NCBI RefSeq assembly: GCF_900103785.1
Contig: NZ_FNHE01000008.1
Span: forward strand, 212,664-276,663
Direction: 5' to 3'
Origin: Geodermatophilus siccatus
GTDB taxonomy: Bacteria; Actinomycetota; Actinomycetes; Mycobacteriales; Geodermatophilaceae
Length of the DNA: 64,000 nucleotides
Shown here: positions 41,551-49,934 of the stretch, in pieces
Layout: each line of letters opens with the position of its first letter
Numbering within the stretch: the first letter of the stretch is position 1
Notes under the pieces: model-generated
Seen by the model: the letters and a program-made list of their open reading frames with translations, nothing else
Told to the model about the DNA's origin: nothing
Database searches by the model: none
Program-made: the position numbers and the translations under genes

Positions 41551-42459
41551 TCAGGTCCGGGCGACCGCCTGTGCCAGGGCGGCGATGTGGGCCGATGCGG
41601 GTCGCGGCTCGATGCCGAGGGCCCGCATCCCCTCGACGCCGCCCTCCTCGTCCACGTCCCTGTACAGCGCGATGCCCAGGGCCGAGGCGAGCTCCGGTCG
41701 GCGTCCGCGCAGGGCCCGGGCGCCGAACGCGAGCACCCGGCGGGGGACGACGACGCGGCGCATGCGCACGCCGAGCACGCGTTCGAAGGCGTCGACGACC
41801 TCGTGCCGGGTCAGCGCCTCCGGCCCACCGAGGTCCAGCGCCTCGGGCGGGTCGGCCATCGTCGCCAGCCGCACGCAGGCCTCGGCGACGTCGTCCTCGG
41901 CGACGTACGGCACCGGCGTGCGGCCGCGGCCGTGGATGACGGCCAGCCGCTTGTCCGGCCGGATGCCGGACTGCGGGGCGAGCCACGTCTCCTGGAACGC
42001 GGCCGGCCGCACGAGCACCGACCGCAGGGACGAGGCCTGCAGCAACCGTTCGGTGGCCCGCTTCGCGGCGAAGAGGGGCACCAGGTCCACCATCGCGTCG
42101 GTCAGGCCCTGCGCGGAGACGAACACGAACCGTTCGACGCCGGCCGCCTCGGCCGCCCGGACCAGTGCCGCGTTGCCCTCGCGGTCGACCCGGTCGATGG
42201 AGACGTCCCTGGCCCCGGCCAGGTTGCGTCCCATGCCGTTGGCGGTGGTGACGACCGTCCGCACCCCGGCCAGTGCCCGGTCGAGACCGGCCGGGTCGGT
42301 GAGGTCGCCGACGCTGAGCTCGACGCCGGACGACCGCAGGGCGGCGGTGTCGCTGCGCGGCCGGACCAGCGCGCGGAACGGGATGCCGCGCTCGGTCAGC
42401 CGGGCGGCGATCCGGCCGCCCAGGTCGCCGGTGGCGCCGCAGAGCAGGAGCTCGCCCAT
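41551..42459 (-). CDS. NAD(P)-binding NmrA/SDR-like protein
   Basis: The 302-residue protein begins with a Rossmann motif LLLCGATGDLGGRIAARL (G-x-x-G-x-x-G), followed by FRALVRPRSD and VVTTANGMG. It has the atypical SDR/NmrA layout without the YxxxK catalytic pair, similar to NAD(P)H-sensing or quinone-reductase-like proteins. ATG at 42459 has GGGAGG 4 bases upstream. It stands alone. Function is uncertain; an epimerase-like activity is possible. Confidence 0.8.
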   Translation of the reverse strand: MGELLLCGATGDLGGRIAARLTERGIPFRALVRPRSDTAALRSSGVELSVGDLTDPAGLDRALAGVRTVVTTANGMGRNLAGARDVSIDRVDREGNAALVRAAEAAGVERFVFVSAQGLTDAMVDLVPLFAAKRATERLLQASSLRSVLVRPAAFQETWLAPQSGIRPDKRLAVIHGRGRTPVPYVAEDDVAEACVRLATMADPPEALDLGGPEALTRHEVVDAFERVLGVRMRRVVVPRRVLAFGARALRGRRPELASALGIALYRDVDEEGGVEGMRALGIEPRPASAHIAALAQAVART

Positions 42460-42709
42460 GGTCCCTCCCGGGTGGGGTGGATGACCCAGGCAGGCACGGT
42501 CCCAGCTCCCCGTCAACGCCCCGTCACGTCCGCCGGTGGCCGGATCGCCGAACGCGCCCGCAGTCCCGGAGCGCTGGGCCCCGCCGTCCTCCCTGCTCGG
42601 TGACCGTCCCTGTGGCGAGCGTGATGCCCGGGCGCGTGTCCGCACCGCCCCCGGCGACACGCGGGGAGGCGAGGGGTCCCGGCGTCCGGGTCGTCGATCC
42701 TCGGTCGCC

Positions 42710-43189
42710 ATGACGGGCTGGCATGGACTCCTCGGGGCCGAGATCCCGATCGTCACGGCGGTGACCCGGCTGGACTTCCTGAGCCGGCGGGACAGCGCGG
42801 CCGGGGTGGAGCGCCCCGCCGCCGGGCCCTCGTACTCCTGGACCGACCACCTGCGCGGGCAGGTCGAACCGCTGGACCTGGAGGAGTCCCTGGAGCTGCT
42901 GGGCCTGGGCGTCGGTGTCGCCCGGCGGGCCTACGACGCACAGCACCGGGGCATCCACGCCGCCCTGCGCGCCGGCGCCTCGTGGGAGCGGATCGGTGCC
43001 GTGCTCGGGACCACCGCGCTGACCGCCTGGAACGGCCACCAGCGGTGGATCGAGGAGCAGGTCGAGCTCTTCGAGTCGACCGGACGGTACGGGCTCGACG
43101 ACGTCGGTGCGGTGGAAGCGCTGCACCTCGCCGGCGAGCGCCCGGCGGGCCTCGGCTACGTCACGCGGACCGCTCACCCGGAGGGCTGA
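42710..43189 (+). CDS. Hypothetical protein with a possible HTH-like segment
   Basis: The 159-residue protein begins MTGWHGLLGAEIPIVTAVTR. The segment IHAALRAGASWERIGAVLGTTALTAWNGHQRWIEEQ (about 82-117) resembles the helix-turn-helix phrase of sigma-like or transposase-like proteins. This sort of motif (RAGASWxxIGxxLG) recurs in small actinobacterial proteins of unknown role. ATG at 42710 was chosen as the first in-frame start at the edge of coding-like sequence; the frame is open upstream but without protein-like composition. It is divergent from the NmrA-like gene with 250 gene-free bases between. Confidence 0.65.
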   Translation: MTGWHGLLGAEIPIVTAVTRLDFLSRRDSAAGVERPAAGPSYSWTDHLRGQVEPLDLEESLELLGLGVGVARRAYDAQHRGIHAALRAGASWERIGAVLGTTALTAWNGHQRWIEEQVELFESTGRYGLDDVGAVEALHLAGERPAGLGYVTRTAHPEG

Positions 43190-43247
43190 CGGCCCCGGCA
43201 GGGTCCCGCCGCGAGCCTGCGAGCGGTGGGGGGCAGGGGGTCCTCCT

Positions 43248-44879
43248 TCAGTCCTCGAGCACCCAGACGGCGCTGTTCGGCGGGAGGGCGACCGTGCCGC
43301 CGGAGCGCCGGACCGCCGCTGTGGAGGCGAGCAGCACCTGCCCGGGGCAGCCGGCGAGCACCGTCTCGTCGCCCATGTTGACCACGCAGCGCACCGTCTC
43401 GCCACTGCCGACCGACCGGACGGTCAGCACGTTCCCGCGGGTGGTCACCGTCGCCGAGCCCGTGGCGAACGCCGGGTGGGCCCTGCGCAACGCCAGCGCG
43501 CGCCGGTGCAGGGTCAGCGTCGAGGCGCCCTGGCCGGTCTGCACCGAGACGGCGTAGCGGCCCCAGTCGGCGGGGATCGGCAGCCACGGCTCGGTCGCGC
43601 CCTCGGGGGAGAAGCCGACGCCCTCGGTCGGATTCCACGGCATGGGCACGCGGCAGCCGTCGCGACCGGCGCGGGCGCCGCCGCTGCGGTGGAAGATCGG
43701 GTCCTGCTTGGCCTCGTCGGGCACGTGCGCCTGCGGCAGGCCCAGCTCGTCACCGGCGTAGAGGTAGGCCGAGCCCGGGAGCGCCAGCGTCAGCAGCGCC
43801 GCGGCACGGGCCCGGGCGGTGCCGACCTCGCCGCCGCCGAAGCGGGTGACCTGCCGCTCCTTGTCGTGGTTGCCCAGCACCCACGACACCGGCGCGCCGA
43901 CCTGCCCGTAGGCGTCCAGGGCGCTGGCGATCGCCTCGGCGAACGGCGCGACGGCCCACGGCGACTTCAGCAGCCGGAACGACAGCGACTGGTGCAGCTC
44001 GTCGGCCCGGGAGTACAGCGCGACCTGCTCGAGGTCGGCCAGGCAGACCTCGCCGACCAGCATGGTGTCGGGGTACTCGTCGCAGACGGACCGCCAGCGG
44101 CGCCACACGTCGTGCACCTCGGGCTGGTTCCAGGTCATCGCCTGCTCGGGGCCGTGGCCGAACAGCGTGGGGGAGTAGGCGCCCGGGTTGTCCCGCAGGC
44201 CGGCGTCCTTGTACAGGCCGTAGGCCACGTCGACGCGGAAGCCGCTCACGCCGCGGTCCAGCCAGAAGCGCAGCGTGCGCTCGAAGTCCTCGGCCACGGC
44301 CGGGTCGCGCCAGTTGAGGTCCGGCTGCTCGGGGGCGAACAGGTGCAGGTACCAGCGGCCGTCCGGGGTGCGCGACCAGGCCGGCCCGCCGAACAGCGAC
44401 TGCCAGTTGTTCGGCGGCTCCTCCGACGGCGGCGCGAAGTGGTAGCGCGCGGCCTCGGGGGAGTCCGGGTCGGCCAGCGCCGCCTGGAACCACGGGTGCT
44501 GGTCGGAGGTGTGGTTGGGGACGACGTCGAGGACGACCTTCAGGCCGAGCCGGCGGGCGTCGTCCACGAGGGCCTCGAGGTCGGACACGTCGCCGTAGTC
44601 GGGGTCCACCGCCCGGTAGTCGACGACGTCGTAGCCGCCGTCCGCGCCGCCCGAGGGGTAGTGCGGGTTGATCCACACCGCGTCGACGCCCAGCCAGGAG
44701 AGGTAGGGCAGCCGCTGCCGCAGGCCGCGCAGGTCGCCGATGCCGTCGCCGTCGCTGTCGGCGAAGGAGCGCAGGTAGACCTGGTAGACGACCGCGTCCC
44801 GCCACCAGGGGGCAGGCGCGGCAGCGGGGGCGACCCGGCGCTGGGTCTGGGTCCTCGCGAGGGAGAGGCGGCGTGCCAT
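43248..44879 (-). CDS. Alpha-glucosidase, glycoside hydrolase family 13
   Basis: The 543-residue protein is a typical GH13 enzyme: N-terminal WWRDAVVYQVYLRSFADSDGDGIGDL, nucleophile Asp in GFRVDVAYG (about residue 213), acid/base Glu in MLVGEVCLA (about 280), and the stabilising Asp in VLGNHDKER (about 342). A short beta-sandwich C-terminal domain follows. It should cleave terminal alpha-glucosides (maltose, isomaltose or sucrose type) in the cytoplasm; there is no signal peptide. ATG at 44879 is the first natural start, though its ribosome-binding site is weak. No sugar transporter or regulator is linked. Confidence 0.9.
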   Translation of the reverse strand: MARRLSLARTQTQRRVAPAAAPAPWWRDAVVYQVYLRSFADSDGDGIGDLRGLRQRLPYLSWLGVDAVWINPHYPSGGADGGYDVVDYRAVDPDYGDVSDLEALVDDARRLGLKVVLDVVPNHTSDQHPWFQAALADPDSPEAARYHFAPPSEEPPNNWQSLFGGPAWSRTPDGRWYLHLFAPEQPDLNWRDPAVAEDFERTLRFWLDRGVSGFRVDVAYGLYKDAGLRDNPGAYSPTLFGHGPEQAMTWNQPEVHDVWRRWRSVCDEYPDTMLVGEVCLADLEQVALYSRADELHQSLSFRLLKSPWAVAPFAEAIASALDAYGQVGAPVSWVLGNHDKERQVTRFGGGEVGTARARAAALLTLALPGSAYLYAGDELGLPQAHVPDEAKQDPIFHRSGGARAGRDGCRVPMPWNPTEGVGFSPEGATEPWLPIPADWGRYAVSVQTGQGASTLTLHRRALALRRAHPAFATGSATVTTRGNVLTVRSVGSGETVRCVVNMGDETVLAGCPGQVLLASTAAVRRSGGTVALPPNSAVWVLED

Positions 44880-45084
44880 GCCGCCACCATCGGCGGGATC
44901 CGGCCCGGGGTTGTGCGGCACATCCCACGAACTGGTGAGGCGGAGCTGGCAGATCCCGCCAACCACCCAGCTCGGCTGTGACGCCCGGGACGCGTGTGTC
45001 GCGGCGGTGTCGGCGGACGCGCCGGGAGGCACCACGTGCGCATCGGTCTGGTCCGACGGGCCACGGTCCGCCACAGTCGACCCC

Positions 45085-45606
45085 GTGCTCTCGCGACCCC
45101 TCGCGCTCGTGTCCACGGTGCTCACCGGTGTGCTGACCGGCGGGATGGTCCTCATCGACGTGGTGCTGGTCCCCTTCTGGCGCGGCTCGTCCCCAGCGGG
45201 GTTCCGGGCCTGGTTCGCGGCCCACTCCGGGCGCCTCCGCGCGCTCCTGGTGCCCCTGGGCGCCGCCACCGGGATCGCCTGCACCGCGTCGGCGGCGGTC
45301 CGGGTGACCGGTGGAGGGCGAGGTGCCCCCGCTGCGGTGGCGGCAGCGGCAGCCGCCGGGGGTGTGATCGCCGTGACCGTCACGGTGAACGAGCCGGCCA
45401 ACCACCGGTTCACCTCGGCCACGCTGACCGACCGAGAGACGACCGAGCTCCTCCGCCGGTGGGCGCGCTGGCACCACCTCCGCGTCGTCCTCGGGCTCGT
45501 GGCCACCGTGGCGGCGGGGCGGGCGCTCGCCGACGCCGGGGACCGAGCTGTCTCCCGGGTCCCGTCGCGTTTGCGCGGCGTCCGGGCCGGGGACGACCTT
45601 GCCTGA
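45085..45606 (+). CDS. DUF1772 (anthrone oxygenase-like) membrane protein
   Basis: The 173-residue protein has four hydrophobic helices and the DUF1772 pattern: GVLTGGMVLIDVVLVPFWRG, a middle helix pair, VTVNEPANHRF (the N-x-P-x-N motif) and LLRRWARWHHLRVVLGL near the C-terminus. The family contains anthrone oxygenase-like proteins but most members are uncharacterised. GTG at 45085 gives the expected N-terminus. It is divergent from the alpha-glucosidase with a 205-base gap. Confidence 0.75.
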   Translation: MLSRPLALVSTVLTGVLTGGMVLIDVVLVPFWRGSSPAGFRAWFAAHSGRLRALLVPLGAATGIACTASAAVRVTGGGRGAPAAVAAAAAAGGVIAVTVTVNEPANHRFTSATLTDRETTELLRRWARWHHLRVVLGLVATVAAGRALADAGDRAVSRVPSRLRGVRAGDDLA

Positions 45607-45669
45607 GGCCGGGGCGCACCGACCTCGAGCACTCCGCCGATCCACGACCCGCGACGAGCGAGGCTGGCC

Positions 45670-45891
45670 ATGGACCCCGATCCCCGGCCCGGTGAGGACG
45701 ACGTCGACCGCGACGACGCGCAGGCGCTGAGCCGCGCGACCGGCGGCCGCGGGAGCGACGAGCCCGACGCGTCGAGCACCACGGGCACCGGCGAGTCCGC
45801 CGGGTTCGTCGGGCGGGTGGCCGGTCAGGACGTCGGGTACGCGGGCGAGACCGGGGCCGAGCGCCGGGCCGCGGCCGAGCAGGAGGACTGA
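45670..45891 (+). CDS. Small acidic disordered protein
   Basis: The 73-residue protein is acidic and low-complexity (MDPDPRPGEDDVDRDDAQAL, then FVGRVAGQDVGYAGETGAE), with few hydrophobic residues. The central FVGRVAGQDVGYAGETGAERRA phrase is the only ordered-looking part. ATG at 45670 lies after GCGAGGC. It ends 13 bases from the convergent sdhB stop. Function unknown. Confidence 0.55.
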   Translation: MDPDPRPGEDDVDRDDAQALSRATGGRGSDEPDASSTTGTGESAGFVGRVAGQDVGYAGETGAERRAAAEQED

Positions 45892-45904
45892 GCAGGGGCC
45901 TCCC

Positions 45905-46717
45905 TCAGTCCCGGCGTCGCCGGATCTTCGACCCGAGCCAGGTGAGCGGGTCGTACCTGCGGTCCACGACCCGCTCCTTGAGCGGGATGATCCCGTTGTC
46001 GGTGAGGTGGATGCCCTCGGGGCAGACCTCGCTGCAGCACTTGGTGATGTTGCAGTAGCCGAGGCCGAACTGCTCCTGGGCGGCGTCCCGCCGGTCGACG
46101 ACGTCGAGCGGGTGCATGTCGAGCTCGGCCAGCCGGATGAGGAACCGCGGCCCGGCGAAGGCGGCCTTGTTCTCCTCGTGGTCCCGGATGACGTGGCAGG
46201 TGTCCTGGCAGAGCCAGCACTCGATGCACTTGCGGAACTCCTGCGGCCGGTCGACGTCGACCTGCTGCATCCGGTGGTTGCCGTCGGGGTCCCGGGGCCG
46301 GGGGGTGAACGCCGGGATCTGCGCGGCCTTCTCGTAGTTGTAGGAGACGTCGGTGACCAGGTCGCGGATGACCGGGAAGGTCCGCAGCGGGGTCACCGTC
46401 ACCGTCTCGTCCTCGGCGAAGGTGCTCATCCGGGTCAGGCACATGAGCCGCGGCCGGCCGTTGACCTCCGCGCTGCAGGACCCGCACTTGCCGGCCTTGC
46501 AGTTCCACCGGACGGCGAGGTCGCCGGCCTGGGTGGCCTGCAGGCGGTGGATGACGTCGAGGACGACCTCGCCCTCGTTGACCGGGACGGTGAAGGTCTG
46601 CAGTTCCCCGCCCGAGGCGTCGCCGCGCCAGACGCGGAACGTGGCGTCGTAGCCGCCGTGGGTCCTGGCCGGGCCCTCGTCGACCGCGCGGGTGCTCGGT
46701 TCCCCCACCTCGGTCAC
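45905..46717 (-). CDS. sdhB: Succinate dehydrogenase iron-sulfur subunit (Sdh1 type)
   Basis: The 270-residue protein carries the three SdhB clusters: [2Fe-2S] CKAGKCGSCSAEVNGRPRLMC, [4Fe-4S] CIECWLCQDTCH and [3Fe-4S] CNITKCCSEVCPEGI. It relays electrons from SdhA to quinone. GTG at 46717 has GAGGAGGG 4 bases upstream, and this start is at the end of a duplicated segment. It is the last gene of the operon and is related to Rv0247c of M. tuberculosis Sdh1. Unlike the other gene junctions here, sdhB does not directly overlap sdhA: two mini open frames lie between. Confidence 0.94.
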   Translation of the reverse strand: MTEVGEPSTRAVDEGPARTHGGYDATFRVWRGDASGGELQTFTVPVNEGEVVLDVIHRLQATQAGDLAVRWNCKAGKCGSCSAEVNGRPRLMCLTRMSTFAEDETVTVTPLRTFPVIRDLVTDVSYNYEKAAQIPAFTPRPRDPDGNHRMQQVDVDRPQEFRKCIECWLCQDTCHVIRDHEENKAAFAGPRFLIRLAELDMHPLDVVDRRDAAQEQFGLGYCNITKCCSEVCPEGIHLTDNGIIPLKERVVDRRYDPLTWLGSKIRRRRD

Positions 46718-46794
46718 GTGCCCTCCTCGCTGGCACTCGTCGTGCTCGTGCCCGGCGGTGCTGCGTCCCTGCGTGACCTCGCGAGCTCGGTCAC
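46714..46794 (-). CDS. Possible leader mini-ORF 2 between sdhA and sdhB
   Basis: The GTG at 46794 follows GAGGAGGG and opens the same 26-codon frame as mini-ORF 1. The only base difference is at the third position of codon 20 (Ser) and is synonymous. Its TGA overlaps the sdhB GTG at 46717. It could relay ribosomes from sdhA to sdhB. Confidence 0.3.
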   Translation of the reverse strand: MTELARSRRDAAPPGTSTTSASEEGT

Positions 46795-46871
46795 GTGCCC
46801 TCCTCGCTGGCGCTCGTCGTGCTCGTGCCCGGCGGTGCTGCGTCCCTGCGTGACCTCGCGAGCTCGGTCAC
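46791..46871 (-). CDS. Possible leader mini-ORF 1 between sdhA and sdhB
   Basis: The GTG at 46871 overlaps the sdhA stop (GTGA) and opens a 26-codon frame beginning VTELARSRRDAAPPG and ending SEEGT. Its TGA overlaps the next GTG at 46794. No upstream ribosome-binding site is needed if coupled to sdhA. It may be only a by-product of the duplication. Confidence 0.3.
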   Translation of the reverse strand: MTELARSRRDAAPPGTSTTSASEEGT

Positions 46872-48664
46872 GTCTGCTCCTCGAAGACCTCGGCCAGCTC
46901 CGGTGGCATCTCCGGCAGCGGTTGCCGGGTCACGGTCAACTCACCGTCCGGCGTCCGGGTGCAGACCAGGTTGGTGCGCCCCCACTCGGGATCGGTGGCG
47001 GGGAAGTCGTCGCGGGTGTGCCCGCCGCGGCTCTCCTCGCGGGCCAGCGCCGCGCGGGCGATGCACTCGCTGACCGCCAGCAGGTGCGGCAGGTCCAGCG
47101 CCAGGTGCCAGCCGGGGTTGTACTGCCGGTGCCCCTCCACCGACAGCGCCGCCACCCGCTCGCGCAGGACGGCGATCCGCTCGAGCGCCCGCTCCATCTC
47201 CGGTGCGGTGCGGATGATGCCGACCAGGTCGTGCATCGTCTGCTGCAGCTCGGACTGCACGGCGTAGGGGTTCTCCCCGCCTTCCCGCTCGAACGGCGCC
47301 AGCGCCGCCCGCGCGGCCTCGACCAGCGCCTCCTCGCGCAGCGCCACCACGCCGGCCCGTTTGCTCGCGTGCTCGGCGGCGGCGACACCGGCGCGCCGAC
47401 CGAAGACGAGCAGGTCCGACAGCGAGTTGCCGCCCAGCCGGTTGGAGCCGTGCATGCCGCCGGCGACCTCGCCCGCCGCGAACAGCCCCGGCACGGACGC
47501 CGCGGCGGTGTCCGGGTCGACCTCGACGCCGCCCATCACGTAGTGGCAGGTGGGCCCGACCTCCATCGGCTCGGCCGTGATGTCGACGTCCGCCAGCTCC
47601 TTGAACTGGTGGTACATCGAGGGCAGCCTCCGGCGGACGTACTCGGCCGGCCGGCGCGAGGCGATGTCGAGGAACACCCCGCCGTGTGGCGAGCCCCGGC
47701 CGGCCTTGACCTCGCTGTTGATGGCCCGGGCGACCTCGTCGCGGGGCAGCAGCTCGGGCGGGCGCCGGTTGTTCTTCTTGTCGTCGTACCAGCGGTCGGC
47801 CTCGTCCTCGGTCTCCGCCGTCTCCTTGCGGAAGAAGTCGGGGATGTAGTCGAACATGAACCGGTTGCCGGCGGAGTTCCGCAGGACGCCGCCGTCGCCA
47901 CGCACGCTCTCGGTCACCAGGATCCCGCGCACCGACGGCGGCCACACCATGCCGGTGGGGTGGAACTGGACGAACTCCATGTTGACCAGCCCCGCGCCGG
48001 CCGCCAGCGCCAGCGAGTGCCCGTCGCCGGTGTACTCCCACGAGTTCGAGGTGACCTTGTAGGCCTTGCCGATCCCGCCGGTGGCCAGCACGACCGACGG
48101 GGCCTCCCAGGCGAGGAAACGCCCCGACTCCCGCCAGTAGCCGAACGCGCCGGTGACGCCGTCGGCGTCGGTGAGCAGCCTGGTGACCGTGCACTCCATG
48201 TAGACGTCCACGCCGAGCGCGACGGTGCGCTGCTGCAGGGTGCGGATCAGCTCCAGGCCGGTGCGGTCACCGACGTGCGCGAGGCGGGCGTAGCGGTGGC
48301 CGCCGAAGTCGCGCTGGCTGATCAGCCCGTCGGGGGTGCGGTCGAACAGCGCCCCCCAGTCCTCGAGCTCGCGCACCCGGTCGGGCGCCTCCTGCGCGTG
48401 CAGCTGGGCCATCCGCCAGTGGTTGAGCATCTTCCCGCCGCGCATGGTGTCCCGGAAGTGCACCCGCCAGCCGTCCTCGGGATAGGCGTTGCCCATCGCC
48501 GCGGCGATCCCGCCCTCGGCCATGACGGTGTGCGCCTTGCCGAGCAGGGACTTGCAGACGACGGCCGTGCGCGCCCCCGCCTCGTGCGCGGCGATCGCGG
48601 CCCGCAGACCGGCGCCGCCGGCTCCGACGACCACGACGTCGTAGGCGTGCCGTTCCAGCTCCAT
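46868..48664 (-). CDS. sdhA: Succinate dehydrogenase flavoprotein subunit (Sdh1 type)
   Basis: The 598-residue flavoprotein oxidises succinate to fumarate. It has the FAD motif VVVVGAGGAGLRAAIAAHEAG (about 10-30), the covalent-FAD histidine in AHTVMAEGGIAAA (about 46), VLATGGIGKAYKVTSNS and the active-site region QFHPTGM. The late GEVAGGMHGSNRLGGNSL is the second FAD block. ATG at 48664 shares one base with the sdhC stop (TGATG). It is related to Rv0248c. It ends in a 4-bp GTGA overlap with a leader mini-ORF. Confidence 0.95.
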   Translation of the reverse strand: MELERHAYDVVVVGAGGAGLRAAIAAHEAGARTAVVCKSLLGKAHTVMAEGGIAAAMGNAYPEDGWRVHFRDTMRGGKMLNHWRMAQLHAQEAPDRVRELEDWGALFDRTPDGLISQRDFGGHRYARLAHVGDRTGLELIRTLQQRTVALGVDVYMECTVTRLLTDADGVTGAFGYWRESGRFLAWEAPSVVLATGGIGKAYKVTSNSWEYTGDGHSLALAAGAGLVNMEFVQFHPTGMVWPPSVRGILVTESVRGDGGVLRNSAGNRFMFDYIPDFFRKETAETEDEADRWYDDKKNNRRPPELLPRDEVARAINSEVKAGRGSPHGGVFLDIASRRPAEYVRRRLPSMYHQFKELADVDITAEPMEVGPTCHYVMGGVEVDPDTAAASVPGLFAAGEVAGGMHGSNRLGGNSLSDLLVFGRRAGVAAAEHASKRAGVVALREEALVEAARAALAPFEREGGENPYAVQSELQQTMHDLVGIIRTAPEMERALERIAVLRERVAALSVEGHRQYNPGWHLALDLPHLLAVSECIARAALAREESRGGHTRDDFPATDPEWGRTNLVCTRTPDGELTVTRQPLPEMPPELAEVFEEQT

Positions 48665-49491
48665 CAGAAGAACCTCGGGTCGGAGATCGTGCCGGTGGCC
48701 AGCAGGAACACGTAGAGGTCGGCGAACGCGACACCGAACAACGAGATCCAGGCGTACTGCATGTGCCGGGCGTTCAGCCGGGAGACCAGCGTCCAGGCGC
48801 GGTAGCGCAGCGGGTGCCGGGAGAAGGAGTTGATCCGGCCGCCCACGGCGTGCCGGCAGGAGTGGCAGGACAGCGAGTACAGCCACAGCAGGGCGGCGTT
48901 GGCGAGGAGCACCAGGGTGCCCAGGCCCATGTGCCCCCACGCGCCGGTCTCGTCGCGGAAGGCGAGGACGGCGTCGTAGGTGAGGACGACGTTGAACAGC
49001 AGCCCCAGGTAGAAGAAGTACCGGTGCAGGTTCTGGCCCAGCAGCGGCAGCCGCGTCTCGCCGGTGTAGCGCCGGTGCGGCTCGGCCACCGCGCAGGCCG
49101 GCGGGGACAGCCAGAACGACCGGTAGTAGGCCTTCCGGTAGTAGTAGCAGGTCAGCCGGAAACCCAGCGGCACGACGAGGATGTAGATCGCTGGTGAGAT
49201 CCAGGCCGGCCCGGTGAAGAGCTCCGGGAACGTGTCGCCCTCGCAGCCGGTGGTGATGCAGGGCGAGTAGAACGGCGAGATGTAGGGCTCGGAGAAGTAG
49301 TACGCGTTCTGGAAGGCGCGGAACGTCGAGTAGACGACGAAGGCGACCAGCGCCAGCACGGTGAGCAGCGGCTGCAGCCACCACCGGTCGGTGCGCAGGG
49401 TGCGCGCCGCGATGGCCGCGCGCCGCGGGGCCGGTCCTCCGCCGCGTCCCGGGGAGGCCGCCCCGGCCCCGCGCGGCGCGGTAGTCGTCAC
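48664..49491 (-). CDS. sdhC: Succinate dehydrogenase cytochrome b / membrane anchor (Sdh1 type)
   Basis: The 275-residue protein has about five hydrophobic helices with a periplasmic loop containing PCITTGCEGDTF. The end (HPLRYRAWTLVSRLNARHMQYAWISLFGVAFADLYVFLL) matches the single-chain anchor of mycobacterial Sdh1 (Rv0249c-like), rather than the SdhC/SdhD pair of other types. It binds heme and quinone. GTG at 49491 overlaps the stop of the small upstream gene (GTGA) and has no good ribosome-binding site of its own, so translation depends on coupling. The N-terminal 30 residues are Arg/Gly/Ala-rich. Confidence 0.85.
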   Translation of the reverse strand: MTTTAPRGAGAASPGRGGGPAPRRAAIAARTLRTDRWWLQPLLTVLALVAFVVYSTFRAFQNAYYFSEPYISPFYSPCITTGCEGDTFPELFTGPAWISPAIYILVVPLGFRLTCYYYRKAYYRSFWLSPPACAVAEPHRRYTGETRLPLLGQNLHRYFFYLGLLFNVVLTYDAVLAFRDETGAWGHMGLGTLVLLANAALLWLYSLSCHSCRHAVGGRINSFSRHPLRYRAWTLVSRLNARHMQYAWISLFGVAFADLYVFLLATGTISDPRFF

Positions 49492-49745
49492 CGGAGGCTG
49501 CGGCCGGATCCGGCGACGCCGTCGTCGTAGCCGTCGTCCCACATGACGGCCGACGAGCCCGGGACGTCCGGGGCCGAGCGCGACGCACCGCACAGGAGGG
49601 CGAGGTCGTCGCGCAGCCGGGCGACGTCGATCCTCAGCCGGCGCGCGTCCACCGTGTCCCCGAAGTACCGGGTGAGCGGGCTGCACGCCGCCTCGAGTTC
49701 GTCGACGGCCCGGCGGGCCGCCGCCACGTCCTGCTCCAGGGACAT
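49488..49745 (-). CDS. Small conserved first gene of the sdh operon (Rv0250c-like position)
   Basis: The 85-residue protein begins MSLEQDVAAARRAVDELEAA. A helical N-terminus, ARRLRIDVARLRDDLALLCG, and an acidic tail with MWDDGYDDGVAGSGRSLR follow. ATG at 49745 has GGAGG 5 bases upstream, the best initiation signal of the operon, and its stop overlaps the sdhC start. The same small gene position exists before sdhC in mycobacterial Sdh1 operons. It may be an accessory subunit or assembly factor, or a way to supply ribosomes to sdhC. Confidence 0.75.
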   Translation of the reverse strand: MSLEQDVAAARRAVDELEAACSPLTRYFGDTVDARRLRIDVARLRDDLALLCGASRSAPDVPGSSAVMWDDGYDDGVAGSGRSLR

Positions 49746-49850
49746 CGCTGCCTCCAGGTGCTGGTCACACCCCCGCCGGGGACGGTGCAGCGAAGTCGAC
49801 CACGGACGCGCGGCCGGCGGAAGGACTTCCGCGGCGGGCCTCCCGGGCCC

Positions 49851-49921
49851 AGGGCGTGTCCGACGGACCTCCAGCCTCGGTGGCACCGCTCCCGTCGGCA
49901 TGGGTCCGTCGGACACGCCCT
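49851..49921. repeat. 71-bp perfect inverted repeat (MITE- or REP-like hairpin)
   Basis: AGGGCGTGTCCGACGGACC at 49851-49869 is the exact reverse complement of 49903-49921, giving 19-bp arms around a 33-base loop. It lies between divergent genes (sdh operon and the amidotransferase), ending 13 bases before the amidotransferase GTG. The perfect arms and TAG-like ends suggest a small mobile or repetitive element. A second copy was not seen in the window. Confidence 0.6.
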
Positions 49922-49934
49922 AGCATCGGCGCTC

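Larger units (their letters stand above)
46709..46873. repeat. 77-bp tandem duplication between sdhA and sdhB
   Basis: Units 46709-46785 and 46786-46862 are 77 bases each and differ at one position (A46735 versus G46812). A third partial copy of 11 bases (46863-46873) carries the sdhA stop. Each unit carries the sdhB ribosome-binding site and GTG start (minus strand GGAGGGCAC-GTG-ACC-GAG). Without the duplication sdhA and sdhB would meet in a 4-bp GTGA overlap, like the other gene pairs in the window. Confidence 0.85.

Noticed and set aside
49851..49921. The 71-bp inverted repeat as the sdh operon terminator
   Set aside because: It lies upstream of the sdh operon and of the divergent amidotransferase, not after either gene.
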